The position numbers were made by a program, and so were the translations under genes. This document shows, piece by piece, positions 26,896-35,334 of a stretch of 64,000 bases of DNA. This stretch comes from Cellulophaga sp. L1A9 (GTDB taxonomy: Bacteria > Bacteroidota > Bacteroidia > Flavobacteriales > Flavobacteriaceae), in assembly GCF_009797025.1 (NCBI RefSeq), contig NZ_CP047027.1:2170001-2234000 (forward strand). Reading direction: 5' to 3'. Positions within the stretch are counted from its first letter, which is position 1; every line of letters starts with the position of its first letter. Below the pieces are notes generated by a model. The model did no database searches, had not been told where the DNA came from, and saw nothing but the letters and a program-made list of their open reading frames with translations.

Positions 26896-28788
26896 ATGGA
26901 AGAAGAAGTTAAGCATAATAAACGGTCACTTGAAGAAGTAAATGAGTCTGTTTCAGTAGCTCAAAATACTTCTGTTTGGAAAAAAATTGCTGCTTTTTTC
27001 GGACCAGCTTATCTTATCAGTGTTGGTTATATGGATCCCGGAAATTGGGCAACCGATTTGGCAGGTGGTAGTCAATTTGGATATCAGCTACTATGGGTTT
27101 TATTAATGTCGAACATTATGGCATTATTACTACAAAGTTTAAGTGCTAGGTTAGGTATTGTTCAGGGAAAAGATTTAGCGCAGGCCTCAAGAGAAACGTA
27201 TTCTAAGCCTATTAATTTTGTCCTTTATGTTTTGGCAGAAATCGCTATTGCAGCTTGCGATTTAGCCGAGGTTATAGGAATGGCTATTGGTTTACAGTTA
27301 CTTTTTGATATTCCCCTAACTTGGGGTGTTTGTATAACGGTATTAGATACTTTTCTACTCTTATTTCTGATCAATAAAGGCATCCGGAAAATGGAAGCTT
27401 TTATTATTTCTTTGATTGCAATTATAGGTATTTCTTTCTTTGTTGAAATGCTTTTTGCAAAACCAGATGTAGGCGAAATGATTATTGGCCTCGTGCCAAC
27501 CATACCAAATAGTGCCGCTTTATATATTGCTATAGGAATTATTGGAGCAACGGTAATGCCTCATAATTTATATTTACATTCTTCTTTGGTTCAAACTAGA
27601 AAGTTTGATAAAAGCAAAAAAGGGATTAAACAGGCCATAAAATATAATTTTATAGATGCTACAATTGCCTTAAATCTTGCCTTTTTCGTAAACGCAGGGA
27701 TTTTAATTTTAGCTGCAGCCACATTCTATAAAAATGGAATGTTTGAGGTTGCCGAAATACAGGACGCACACAAGCTCTTAGAACCATTATTAGGATCAAA
27801 ATGGGCAGGCATACTATTTGCTTTGGCTTTAATTGCTGCAGGGCAGAGTAGTACGATAACAGGTACTTTGGCTGGGCAAATTGTAATGGAAGGCTATTTA
27901 AACTTAAGAATTCAACCATGGGTGCGCCGGATAGTAACTCGGATTATAGCGATAGTCCCTGCTTTGTTTACAGTTATTTATTATGGCGAAAGGGCTACAG
28001 GAGAACTTTTAATTTTAAGTCAGGTAGTATTAAGCTTGCAATTAGGGTTTGCTATAATTCCATTAATTCACTTTGTAAGCGATAAGGAGAAAATGGGGGA
28101 TTTTGCTATTGGCACCCTAACCAAAATTGCTTCTTGGGTAGTAGCTTTGGTGATTGTTATCCTAAATGCAAAATTAGTTTATGATCAAATAGCGGGATGG
28201 TTAGTTAGTAGTTCAAATCCTATTTATATATGGGTATTTGTGGTTCCAATAGCATTGGGTGCGGTGGTCTTGTTAATTTATATTATTATAAAACCAATTT
28301 TAAATAGGACTTCTAGACACGTACAGCATGTTCCTCATATCGAAGAAATTTTTTTAAATGAAAATCTTAAGAAAATCAACTATGATAAGATTGCTATTGC
28401 TATTGATTTTTCAAGTATGGACGAAAAATCAATCCGAACAGCTTTAAATTTAGGCGGTACAGAAGCAACTTATACCTTAATTCATGTGGTAGAAACAGCA
28501 GGATCACTGGTACATGGCAGTAATGCCTATGATTATGAAACTTTAAGCGACCGTAGTTACTTAGAGAAGTACCAAGAGAAATTAACAGGAATGGGGTATA
28601 CTGTTCTAATCTCATTAGCTTTTGGTAATCCTAAAAAGGGAATATCTAAAATAGTAAACCAAGAAAATTTTGATCTTTTAATCATGGGTGCTCATGGTCA
28701 TAAATTATGGAAAGATATTTTGTTAGGCACCACGGTAGATGCTGTGCGGCATAAGGTTGCTATTCCGGTATTGATTGTAAAAGAATAA
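26896..28788 (+). CDS. mntH: Nramp divalent metal transporter fused to a C-terminal universal stress (Usp) domain
   Basis: 630 residues. The Nramp part (about 1-475) has the metal-site motifs Asp47-Pro-Gly-Asn50 (GYMDPGNWATDL) and Met221-Pro-His-Asn224 (MPHNLYLHS), so divalent metal uptake (Mn2+, Fe2+) with protons is expected at the inner membrane. From about residue 496 a UspA-like fold follows: YDKIAIAIDFSSMDEKS at the start and the ATP-binding pattern G598-2x-G601-9x-G611-T (GAHGHKLWKDILLGTT), ending VAIPVLIVKE. Single-domain MntH is about 400-450 residues. The Usp tail suggests control by nucleotide. It is in one operon with the DtxR/MntR gene. Confidence 0.93.
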   Translation: MEEEVKHNKRSLEEVNESVSVAQNTSVWKKIAAFFGPAYLISVGYMDPGNWATDLAGGSQFGYQLLWVLLMSNIMALLLQSLSARLGIVQGKDLAQASRETYSKPINFVLYVLAEIAIAACDLAEVIGMAIGLQLLFDIPLTWGVCITVLDTFLLLFLINKGIRKMEAFIISLIAIIGISFFVEMLFAKPDVGEMIIGLVPTIPNSAALYIAIGIIGATVMPHNLYLHSSLVQTRKFDKSKKGIKQAIKYNFIDATIALNLAFFVNAGILILAAATFYKNGMFEVAEIQDAHKLLEPLLGSKWAGILFALALIAAGQSSTITGTLAGQIVMEGYLNLRIQPWVRRIVTRIIAIVPALFTVIYYGERATGELLILSQVVLSLQLGFAIIPLIHFVSDKEKMGDFAIGTLTKIASWVVALVIVILNAKLVYDQIAGWLVSSSNPIYIWVFVVPIALGAVVLLIYIIIKPILNRTSRHVQHVPHIEEIFLNENLKKINYDKIAIAIDFSSMDEKSIRTALNLGGTEATYTLIHVVETAGSLVHGSNAYDYETLSDRSYLEKYQEKLTGMGYTVLISLAFGNPKKGISKIVNQENFDLLIMGAHGHKLWKDILLGTTVDAVRHKVAIPVLIVKE

Positions 28789-28870
28789 GAGTTATCTAGA
28801 TAATTTCCTTAATTTCAAATTTGGCAAGACTATTGTTTGTTGGTATCATATTTAATTAGAAATTAGCCTT

Positions 28871-29281
28871 ATGAATAAAATCTTATATGCACTTCTATTC
28901 TTACCAGTGATGATGTGGTCACAACATACCTTGAAGGTGCATGTTGAAAATGTAACAAATTCTAACGGGCATATTAGAATAGCGATGTATAATTCGTCTG
29001 ATGGTTTTTTAGCTTTTGATCAAGTGTATACTTCAAAAACTGGCGTTGCAGTGCACGGCACTACTGTAATTGTAATTGATGATATTTTAGAAGGCACTTA
29101 TGCCTTGGCTGTTTTTCATGACGAGAATTCTAACGAGAAATTAGACACTAACTTTTTAGGAATTCCTAAAGAACATGTTGGTTTTTCTAATTCTAAAATG
29201 AAAACCTTTGGTCCGCCTAGTTTTAAGGAATGTTCTTTTGTGTTGCAAGGAGATAAAGAAATAATAGTGGCTATAAAATAG
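28871..29281 (+). CDS. DUF2141 domain secreted protein
   Basis: 136 residues: signal peptide (MNKILYALLFLPVMMWSQ), then a compact beta-sandwich with the DUF2141 pattern GHIRIAMYNSSDGFL, GTYALAVFHDENSNEKLDTNFLG (shown in part) and GPPSFKECSFVL. The DENSNEKLDTN run resembles a Ca-binding loop, as often seen in the family. Function is unknown; family members are periplasmic. It is 82 bases after mntH, probably a separate unit. Confidence 0.82.
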   Translation: MNKILYALLFLPVMMWSQHTLKVHVENVTNSNGHIRIAMYNSSDGFLAFDQVYTSKTGVAVHGTTVIVIDDILEGTYALAVFHDENSNEKLDTNFLGIPKEHVGFSNSKMKTFGPPSFKECSFVLQGDKEIIVAIK

Positions 29282-29297
29282 TAGTGGCTCTTGTAAT

Positions 29298-29330
29298 AAA
29301 AAAAGGGATGCTTAGTAGCACCCCTTTTTT
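29298..29330. terminator. Intrinsic terminator between DUF2141 and the propeller gene
   Basis: GGGATGCT pairs with AGCACCCC (one mismatch), extended by A and T runs on the two sides, giving a bidirectional hairpin between convergent genes. Confidence 0.8.
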
Positions 29331-29347
29331 ATATAAATTTGAAGAAA

Positions 29348-31234
29348 TTATTCTCCTTTAAAGATTCTTACTTCTTTACCTTTACTGTAATAAATATCAT
29401 CAGAAACATAATCTACATCATATATTGGCTTATTGTTTTCTAAAATAATTTTATCTATTTCTTCTCCGGTTTCTTTATTTACTTTAATCAATAATTTTTC
29501 ACCAGTTTCTCCTTTAGCAAATATTAAACTATAATTATCTGTTTCTTGCATTGCTAAATAGCGATCTTGTACAAAAGTTTGGCCAATAGATCCAGCTAAG
29601 AAACCAGCTTCTCCTATTGCTCTGGTCTTATCTCCAAATACTGAATAAGAACCTTCAGCAGTTGCTGGATTACCGTCGCTGTCTTTATATTGTGATCCCA
29701 CAGTTATTTCTGCCGCAGCAACACTCCCTGCAATTTGACCTACTATAGCGGTAGTTTTTAAAAGTCTTCTGCCAAATTCGCCTGGTTGTGTATACTTGTT
29801 GTGAAAAATTACAGCACCAGTATTATCAACACCCACAACTTCGCTTTCGCCAGAAATTGAAACATTGTTAGGGAATAGCTCCATACTAGAAATCATTTTT
29901 TCATTCTTTAATTTCAGTTTAGCATAAGGCTTCGGTTTTTCTTCACTCGTTTGATTGAAACGATATAGTTCTTCATCATTGAACACAATAAAATCACCTG
30001 ATTTTTCATCATATTTTGCAATTGTAGGCCTTTTTTCATTTAGCTTAAGATTGCCTTTCCAGATTTTTTTACCTGTTGTATAATCAACCATATTAGCATA
30101 CGTAGCTGTTACATAAAGTACTCTATTGTTGTTTGTTTTTTCTAAAAAGAAAATTGGATCTTCTTCGTCATCACAAATTTTAACATCCTTCTTCCATTTC
30201 TTTTCCCCATTTTTATCAATTAACATCATTTCGTCATCATAGACATATAGGAAATCCTTATCTATCGGAATTACAGATTTAATCCCTTTTCCTTTAGGAT
30301 CTTTTTCCCACTTCTTCTCACCTGTCGTGTAATCATAAAAATTGAAACCTTTGTAATGCGCTAAAAGCATTTTGTCTTGCCAGTCTTCAAATAAAACTAA
30401 GTATTTAGTGGTAATTGGATCTTTCCAGATTTTGTCTCCAGTTTCTGCGTTGTACAAATCAATTTCACTTTTAGTTCCAAACAATCCTTTAGTAATTACT
30501 GAGATTAATTTTTCACCATCTAAAGAAGTTCTAAAGTCAGAAATCTTATTCTCTTCATCTTTCCAAAGTAATAATCCATTTTGTTTGTTTAAAACATAAA
30601 ATTTAGATTTTACTAAGACAAATATTTTATCTTCAGAATATTCCATTACATCTCTAAAACCTTGGGCATCGTTGCCTGTAAGTTTTGCTAAAGATTGCAT
30701 GAAAGCTCCGTAAGTAGTGGATACTGTTGTCTTCCAAAGCATTTCTTTTTTTGATAAAGAATATTTAGCAATAATTAAGTTTTTGTCATCTAATCCTCTT
30801 AATAAAAGTGCATTTTCATCAAACAAATATTCTGCTTGAAAATATCGTTCTTTATCCTGAGATTCGAAAAGAAGATCTCCTGTGATACTATTATAAATAT
30901 ACAATTGATCATCAAAAAATTTTTGTACAAATGGCGTATCCTCAATGGTTACAAAATCTATTGGAATACTATTTATACCTCCTGTAGTTAAGAATTCTGA
31001 GCTAATGTTTAAAGCAGATCTTTTTGGAGCATCAATAGACCAAAGAATTTTATCATCAACTGGGCTGTAGCCATGTAGTTTTTCTCCTTCAGACACTACG
31101 GCTATTCCATTAAATGGAACAATAATTAAATCATCAACTCTGTTGTCAAAAGTTATTGTCTTGCTTGGTTCTCGCTGCCCGAATGCTAATCCTGCGTAAA
31201 GGAACAATGATAAGGGTACTAATTTAAATTTCAT
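29348..31234 (-). CDS. Secreted PQQ-type beta-propeller protein
   Basis: 628 residues with a signal peptide (LYAGLAFGQ). Repeated blades of the type TTGKKIWKGNL, TGEKKWEKDPKG and NGEKKWKKDVKI indicate a PQQ-like beta-propeller through residues 25-450. The C-terminal part contains AGSVAAAEITVG and a Gly-rich, possibly membrane-proximal stretch (GEAGFLAGSIGQTF) before a last pair of blade-like strands. No PQQ-dehydrogenase catalytic features were recognised, so a binding or scaffold role resembling BamB is more likely than an enzyme. No operon partner is adjacent. Confidence 0.7.
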   Translation of the reverse strand: MKFKLVPLSLFLYAGLAFGQREPSKTITFDNRVDDLIIVPFNGIAVVSEGEKLHGYSPVDDKILWSIDAPKRSALNISSEFLTTGGINSIPIDFVTIEDTPFVQKFFDDQLYIYNSITGDLLFESQDKERYFQAEYLFDENALLLRGLDDKNLIIAKYSLSKKEMLWKTTVSTTYGAFMQSLAKLTGNDAQGFRDVMEYSEDKIFVLVKSKFYVLNKQNGLLLWKDEENKISDFRTSLDGEKLISVITKGLFGTKSEIDLYNAETGDKIWKDPITTKYLVLFEDWQDKMLLAHYKGFNFYDYTTGEKKWEKDPKGKGIKSVIPIDKDFLYVYDDEMMLIDKNGEKKWKKDVKICDDEEDPIFFLEKTNNNRVLYVTATYANMVDYTTGKKIWKGNLKLNEKRPTIAKYDEKSGDFIVFNDEELYRFNQTSEEKPKPYAKLKLKNEKMISSMELFPNNVSISGESEVVGVDNTGAVIFHNKYTQPGEFGRRLLKTTAIVGQIAGSVAAAEITVGSQYKDSDGNPATAEGSYSVFGDKTRAIGEAGFLAGSIGQTFVQDRYLAMQETDNYSLIFAKGETGEKLLIKVNKETGEEIDKIILENNKPIYDVDYVSDDIYYSKGKEVRIFKGE

Positions 31235-31405
31235 AAAATGGTTTTAGGTTATTTTAAGGTAATTCCTTCAATATAGTAACTATATTCTAAACTCAAAGTT
31301 TTTTGTTTTATTTCATAGAATATAAGCTAATTATTTTAGAAACTCTTAAACTAGTAATAGGTGTGAAGAAAATATAACAATCATTATCTTCGTTTAAAAT
31401 TTAAT

Positions 31406-31786
31406 ATGATGATTGTATTTACACAAGTGATTGGTGCTCTTTATGGGATGCTTGCAGTGCTATTTGGTGCTTTTGGTGCGCATGCCCTTAAAAAAATATT
31501 TTCTGAAGAACAATTAAAGAGTTTTGAAACGGGCGTTAAATACCAAATGTACCACGCCATTGTTTTGCTTGTTGTAGGATTTAATTTTGATTTTTCTATT
31601 GGTATAGAACGGTATGTTGTGTATTGTTTTAGTATTGGTACGTTGCTATTTTCTTTTAGTATCTATGGCCTTTGTCTAAGTGCTGCTAAGAATAAAAAAA
31701 TAAAAATACTAGGGCCTATTACGCCTCTTGGGGGCTTATTTTTGGTAATAGGCTGGGGGCTACTTCTTTTCTCCTTCCTGGATTAA
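31406..31786 (+). CDS. DUF423 small membrane protein
   Basis: 126 residues and four predicted helices, with the DUF423 signature GMLAVLFGAFGAHALKK near the N-terminus and GLCLSAAKNKK...ITPLGGLFLVIGWGLL in the second half. Function of the family is unknown. ATG codons at 31406 and 31409 are both possible. Its last 18 bases are part of a perfect 48-bp repeat that recurs at 35287, next to the end of the DUF5916 gene, so the DUF423 and DUF5916 genes were probably once direct convergent neighbours. Confidence 0.85.
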   Translation: MMIVFTQVIGALYGMLAVLFGAFGAHALKKIFSEEQLKSFETGVKYQMYHAIVLLVVGFNFDFSIGIERYVVYCFSIGTLLFSFSIYGLCLSAAKNKKIKILGPITPLGGLFLVIGWGLLLFSFLD

Positions 31787-31815
31787 AACATTCAATTTAA
31801 AAGACAAAGCGATAC
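31768..31815. repeat. 48-bp direct repeat, copy 1
   Basis: Identical base for base to 35287-35334. This copy contains the last codons of DUF423, a 10-base gap, and a reverse-strand tail reading YRFVF-stop. The two copies flank the S41 peptidase gene. Confidence 0.95.
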
Positions 31816-31835
31816 CTTACTTCTAATAGAAAATA
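31797..31835 (-). pseudogene. Relic of an outer-membrane barrel C-terminus
   Basis: Directly after the TAA of the S41 gene the same frame encodes YFLLEVRYRFVF and then TAA. The end of the neighbouring DUF5916 barrel is IFLLKATYRFVF, so this is most simply a leftover 3' end of a related barrel gene. The terminal Phe is typical of outer-membrane barrel signals. It is not expected to be translated alone. Confidence 0.6.
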
Positions 31836-34800
31836 TTATTCTTCTTGGTACCCTTTTGGTCGTTTCCAGCGAATAGGAGCTTTTGGTTCAGGCTTCATTT
31901 TAAACTCTTGCGTTTCTAATAATCTAAGGGCTTCTTCAATACCTTTTTCTAGCTGCGGATCTTTTCCTTGTAGTACAAGTTTTGGTTCTTGAATAACTTC
32001 AATATCTGGAGCAATTCCATCTCCTTCTACGGCCCATTCTCCATCAATATCATAAAAGCCACCTCTTGGCGCAACCATTCTACCTCCATCTATAAATGGT
32101 GGTGTATCCCATGTACCTACTAAACCACCCCAAGTTCTAGTCCCTACTAAAGGCCCTACTTTTTTCATATGAAACATATAGGGCAATAAATCACCTCCAG
32201 AACCAGAACGCTCATTGATCAGCATTACTTTTGGTCCCCAGATGCCAGCGGCTGGCGATGTCCATGGTCTATTACCTTCTGTTTTACTATTAAAATAACC
32301 ATAAGGTTCTCTCGCCATAATATCAATCATATAATCGGCAGCAGAACCACCACCGTTATTGCGTTCATCAATAATGACTCCTTTTTTATCTTGTTGAGAA
32401 AAATAATATCGGTTAAAAGCTTCATAGCCTCCATTTCCGGTATTAGGAACATAAACATAAGCGAGTTTACCTCCAGAAAGTTCATCAACTTTGCGTCTGT
32501 TACCTTCAATCCAATCGTAGGTTCTTAAACCTCGTTCACTGCTGATAGGTTTTACTAAAATTTCTTTTCCACCAGAACTAGCAGAATTGTTAATTGTTAG
32601 TCTTGTCTCTCTTCCGGCAGTTTGTTCTAATAATACAAATGGATTTACAGTTGCTTTGAGAGGTTTACCATTAATTGCAGTAATATAGTCTCCTACTTTT
32701 ACTTCAAGACCCGGTTGTGCCAATGGTGCATATAAATCAGGATTCCAATTTTCTCCATTGTAAATTTTTGAGATTTTATAATAGCCATTTTCAATGGTAA
32801 AATCACAACCTAATAACCCTATTGGAACAAAATCTACATCAGGCATATCTCCTCCTGAAACATAGGAGTGTCCTATAGATATTTCTCCGCTCATGATATC
32901 TACTACATAGTTTAAGTCTGCTCTATGACGTACATGTTTTATCCATGGAGCATACCATTCGTAAATAGTGTCCCAAGGTGCTCCATGTGTATTATTAACG
33001 TAAAGAAAATCTCTCATATAGCGCCAACCTTCTTTAAATATTTGCTCATACTCTGCCGTTGGATCAATTTTAATTTTGATGTTTATCGGTAAATTATCTT
33101 TACTAACATCTGGTTTAGATGTTGTTTCGGAAAGTAGCCAAGAAGTATCAGTATTAATTAAAATATGCTTGCGATCATTAGAAACGATTATTTCATTCAC
33201 TTTTATGGCATATTCTTCGGTCGTCATTTTTTCAATATCATATTTATGAAGTGTTAGACCGTCTTCATTTTGAACTTGTTCCGTAATGAATAAAACGTTT
33301 TTTGGACCCTTTGCTAAGCTAGTGTAATTTTTATCGGCTAATTTTAAAGCTACGATTCTGCGATAAATTCCGTCAGCATCAATTTTTACTATAATTTTTG
33401 GAGTTTCTAGATCATCTTTCTTCTTACTTTTAGAAATGGCTTTAGTTGGTATTGTGTTTTTCTCTTCATTTTCTTCATCAGTTTTGGGTAGATTAGGAGC
33501 CTTTGTATCTTTTGATAGGACAATAGCATATAGGCTTCTTGTCACATTAGTATCATAAGAACTCATGTCTAGCCACCCAGACTGCAAGCCATAATTTGTG
33601 CTTGCTAAAAAGTATAAATAGGAGCCAGATTCATCCCAAATTGGACTAATAGCATCTGCAAGTCCATCTGTTAATTGAATTGTTTCTTTCGTAGTGTTGT
33701 TATAAGCGAAAATTGCTTTGTAATTATTGACTAATTGTTTTGGGAAAGCAATCCATTGACTATCTGGAGACCAGATAGGATTCATGGTTCTTGTAGGATG
33801 CGCATAAGAATCGGTAGCTACCTTTTCCGATTTTCCTGTCATCAAATTAATAATCCAGATGTTGTAGTCAGTATCAGAATATGCAATATGTTTACCATCA
33901 GGAGACCAATCTGGCTTAAAATAAAACGTAGTATTAGGTAGTTTGTAGCTTTTTTTATGTTCACCATCTTGATTTGCTACCACTAGTTCGTATTCTCCTG
34001 TGGCATCAGAAAACCAAGCAATCTTATCTCCTTTTGGAGACCAAACAGGCGAACGATCTGCTACTCCTGAGCTATTTGTAATATTTTTCCAAGTTCCGTT
34101 TTCTTTAGGGATTGTAAAAATATCTCCACGATGTTCAAATACTGCTCTTTTACCTGTAGGAGAAATATTTGGGTTTGTTAATTGCTTAGCAGTAACACTT
34201 TCCCAACGGGGTCTTGCAAAATTCATATCACCATTTATAATAATAGAAAGTTGTTTTGTTATTCCCGTTTCTGGATTTACAAGGTGTAAATAACCGCCTT
34301 GTTCATAAACGATAGAAGTAGTACTTGCATCTAAACTTTTAACATCAAATTTTTTATGAAAAGTGATTTGTTTTTCTTTTTTTGTCACAGGGTCAAAAGA
34401 CCAAATATTGCTGGCGTAATCACGTTCAGACAAGTAAAAAACGTTATTATTAAACCATACAGGATATAAGTGACGTTCTTTTGTGGGCTGGGGTGTTGTA
34501 ATTAACTCTTTGGTTTCCATATTTACAATCCAAATAGGCATTGCTTGCCCTCCTCTATAATTTCTCCATTCTGGATCCCAAGAAGTAATAGGGGTGTAGG
34601 CTATAAAGTTACCATTTTCAGAAAATTCTCCATATGCAGCTCTTGGGATGTCAATAGCCACAGGAAAACTACCTGTAGTTGTTACTTTATATAATTTATT
34701 GGTGACTGTAGGTTTACTTTCTCTTCCAGATCTAAATAGAACTTCGCCTTCAGGAGTCCAGCCTTCTGCAAAATCAGCAGACGGATGATAAGTTAATCTT

Positions 34801-35090
34801 TTAGGTTCTCCTCCTGTGGATGGTATAATATATACATCAACATTTCCATCATACTCTGCTGTAAAAGCAATTGTTTTACCGTCTTTAGAAAAATGTGGGT
34901 TAGATTCATAACCTTCATTACTAGTTAATCGTATAGCTTGACCACCGTTTATAGTTGTTTTCCACAAATCTTCAGCATACACAAATACAATTTCTGTATC
35001 AGAAATTGTAGGTTGTCTTAGTAATTGAGTTCCTTGTGCATTTACAAATAAAGTGGCTAGTAAAAAGCTAATCGAATAAAAGGATTTCAT
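31836..35090 (-). CDS. Secreted tricorn-like S41 peptidase
   Basis: 1084 residues: signal peptide (FLLATLFVNAQ), TolB/PD40 beta-propeller repeats over about residues 30-530 (HFSKDGKTIAFTAEYDG, PVWSPKGDKIAWFSDATG, PDWSPDGKHIAYSDTD), a tricorn core-like segment, a PDZ domain (GLEVKVGDYITAINGKPL) and an S41 protease domain. The S41 nucleophile region is NERSGSGGDL (Ser about residue 964) followed by GTRTWGGLVGTW. The family trims peptides; here it would act in the periplasm. An odd feature is that the gene sits between two copies of a 48-bp repeat. Confidence 0.88.
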   Translation of the reverse strand: MKSFYSISFLLATLFVNAQGTQLLRQPTISDTEIVFVYAEDLWKTTINGGQAIRLTSNEGYESNPHFSKDGKTIAFTAEYDGNVDVYIIPSTGGEPKRLTYHPSADFAEGWTPEGEVLFRSGRESKPTVTNKLYKVTTTGSFPVAIDIPRAAYGEFSENGNFIAYTPITSWDPEWRNYRGGQAMPIWIVNMETKELITTPQPTKERHLYPVWFNNNVFYLSERDYASNIWSFDPVTKKEKQITFHKKFDVKSLDASTTSIVYEQGGYLHLVNPETGITKQLSIIINGDMNFARPRWESVTAKQLTNPNISPTGKRAVFEHRGDIFTIPKENGTWKNITNSSGVADRSPVWSPKGDKIAWFSDATGEYELVVANQDGEHKKSYKLPNTTFYFKPDWSPDGKHIAYSDTDYNIWIINLMTGKSEKVATDSYAHPTRTMNPIWSPDSQWIAFPKQLVNNYKAIFAYNNTTKETIQLTDGLADAISPIWDESGSYLYFLASTNYGLQSGWLDMSSYDTNVTRSLYAIVLSKDTKAPNLPKTDEENEEKNTIPTKAISKSKKKDDLETPKIIVKIDADGIYRRIVALKLADKNYTSLAKGPKNVLFITEQVQNEDGLTLHKYDIEKMTTEEYAIKVNEIIVSNDRKHILINTDTSWLLSETTSKPDVSKDNLPINIKIKIDPTAEYEQIFKEGWRYMRDFLYVNNTHGAPWDTIYEWYAPWIKHVRHRADLNYVVDIMSGEISIGHSYVSGGDMPDVDFVPIGLLGCDFTIENGYYKISKIYNGENWNPDLYAPLAQPGLEVKVGDYITAINGKPLKATVNPFVLLEQTAGRETRLTINNSASSGGKEILVKPISSERGLRTYDWIEGNRRKVDELSGGKLAYVYVPNTGNGGYEAFNRYYFSQQDKKGVIIDERNNGGGSAADYMIDIMAREPYGYFNSKTEGNRPWTSPAAGIWGPKVMLINERSGSGGDLLPYMFHMKKVGPLVGTRTWGGLVGTWDTPPFIDGGRMVAPRGGFYDIDGEWAVEGDGIAPDIEVIQEPKLVLQGKDPQLEKGIEEALRLLETQEFKMKPEPKAPIRWKRPKGYQEE

Positions 35091-35286
35091 AAAGAGTTAG
35101 TTTAGTATCATTTTAAATGAAACAAAAAGAGGTAGTCTATAATCCTACTTTAATTCTTTTTAGGAATTGAAAATGCAATATTTCTATCTCTTTCAATTTG
35201 AGTGTTGAAAGTATTAAATTTTTATCGCATCTACAATTCTAAAATTTTCTTAAGACCACCTAACTTGTCATTTGATTTTAAATGTG

Positions 35287-35334
35287 TTTCTCCTTCCTGG
35301 ATTAAAACATTCAATTTAAAAGACAAAGCGATAC
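35287..35334. repeat. 48-bp direct repeat, copy 2
   Basis: Identical to 31768-31815. This copy contains the true 3' end of the DUF5916 gene and a dead copy of the last 18 bases of DUF423. Sequence beyond both ends differs from copy 1, apart from imperfect similarity to the right. Confidence 0.95.

Noticed and set aside
31768-35334. Composite transposon around the S41 gene
   Set aside because: The flanking repeats are only 48 bp, carry gene ends, and no transposase or terminal inverted repeats were found.
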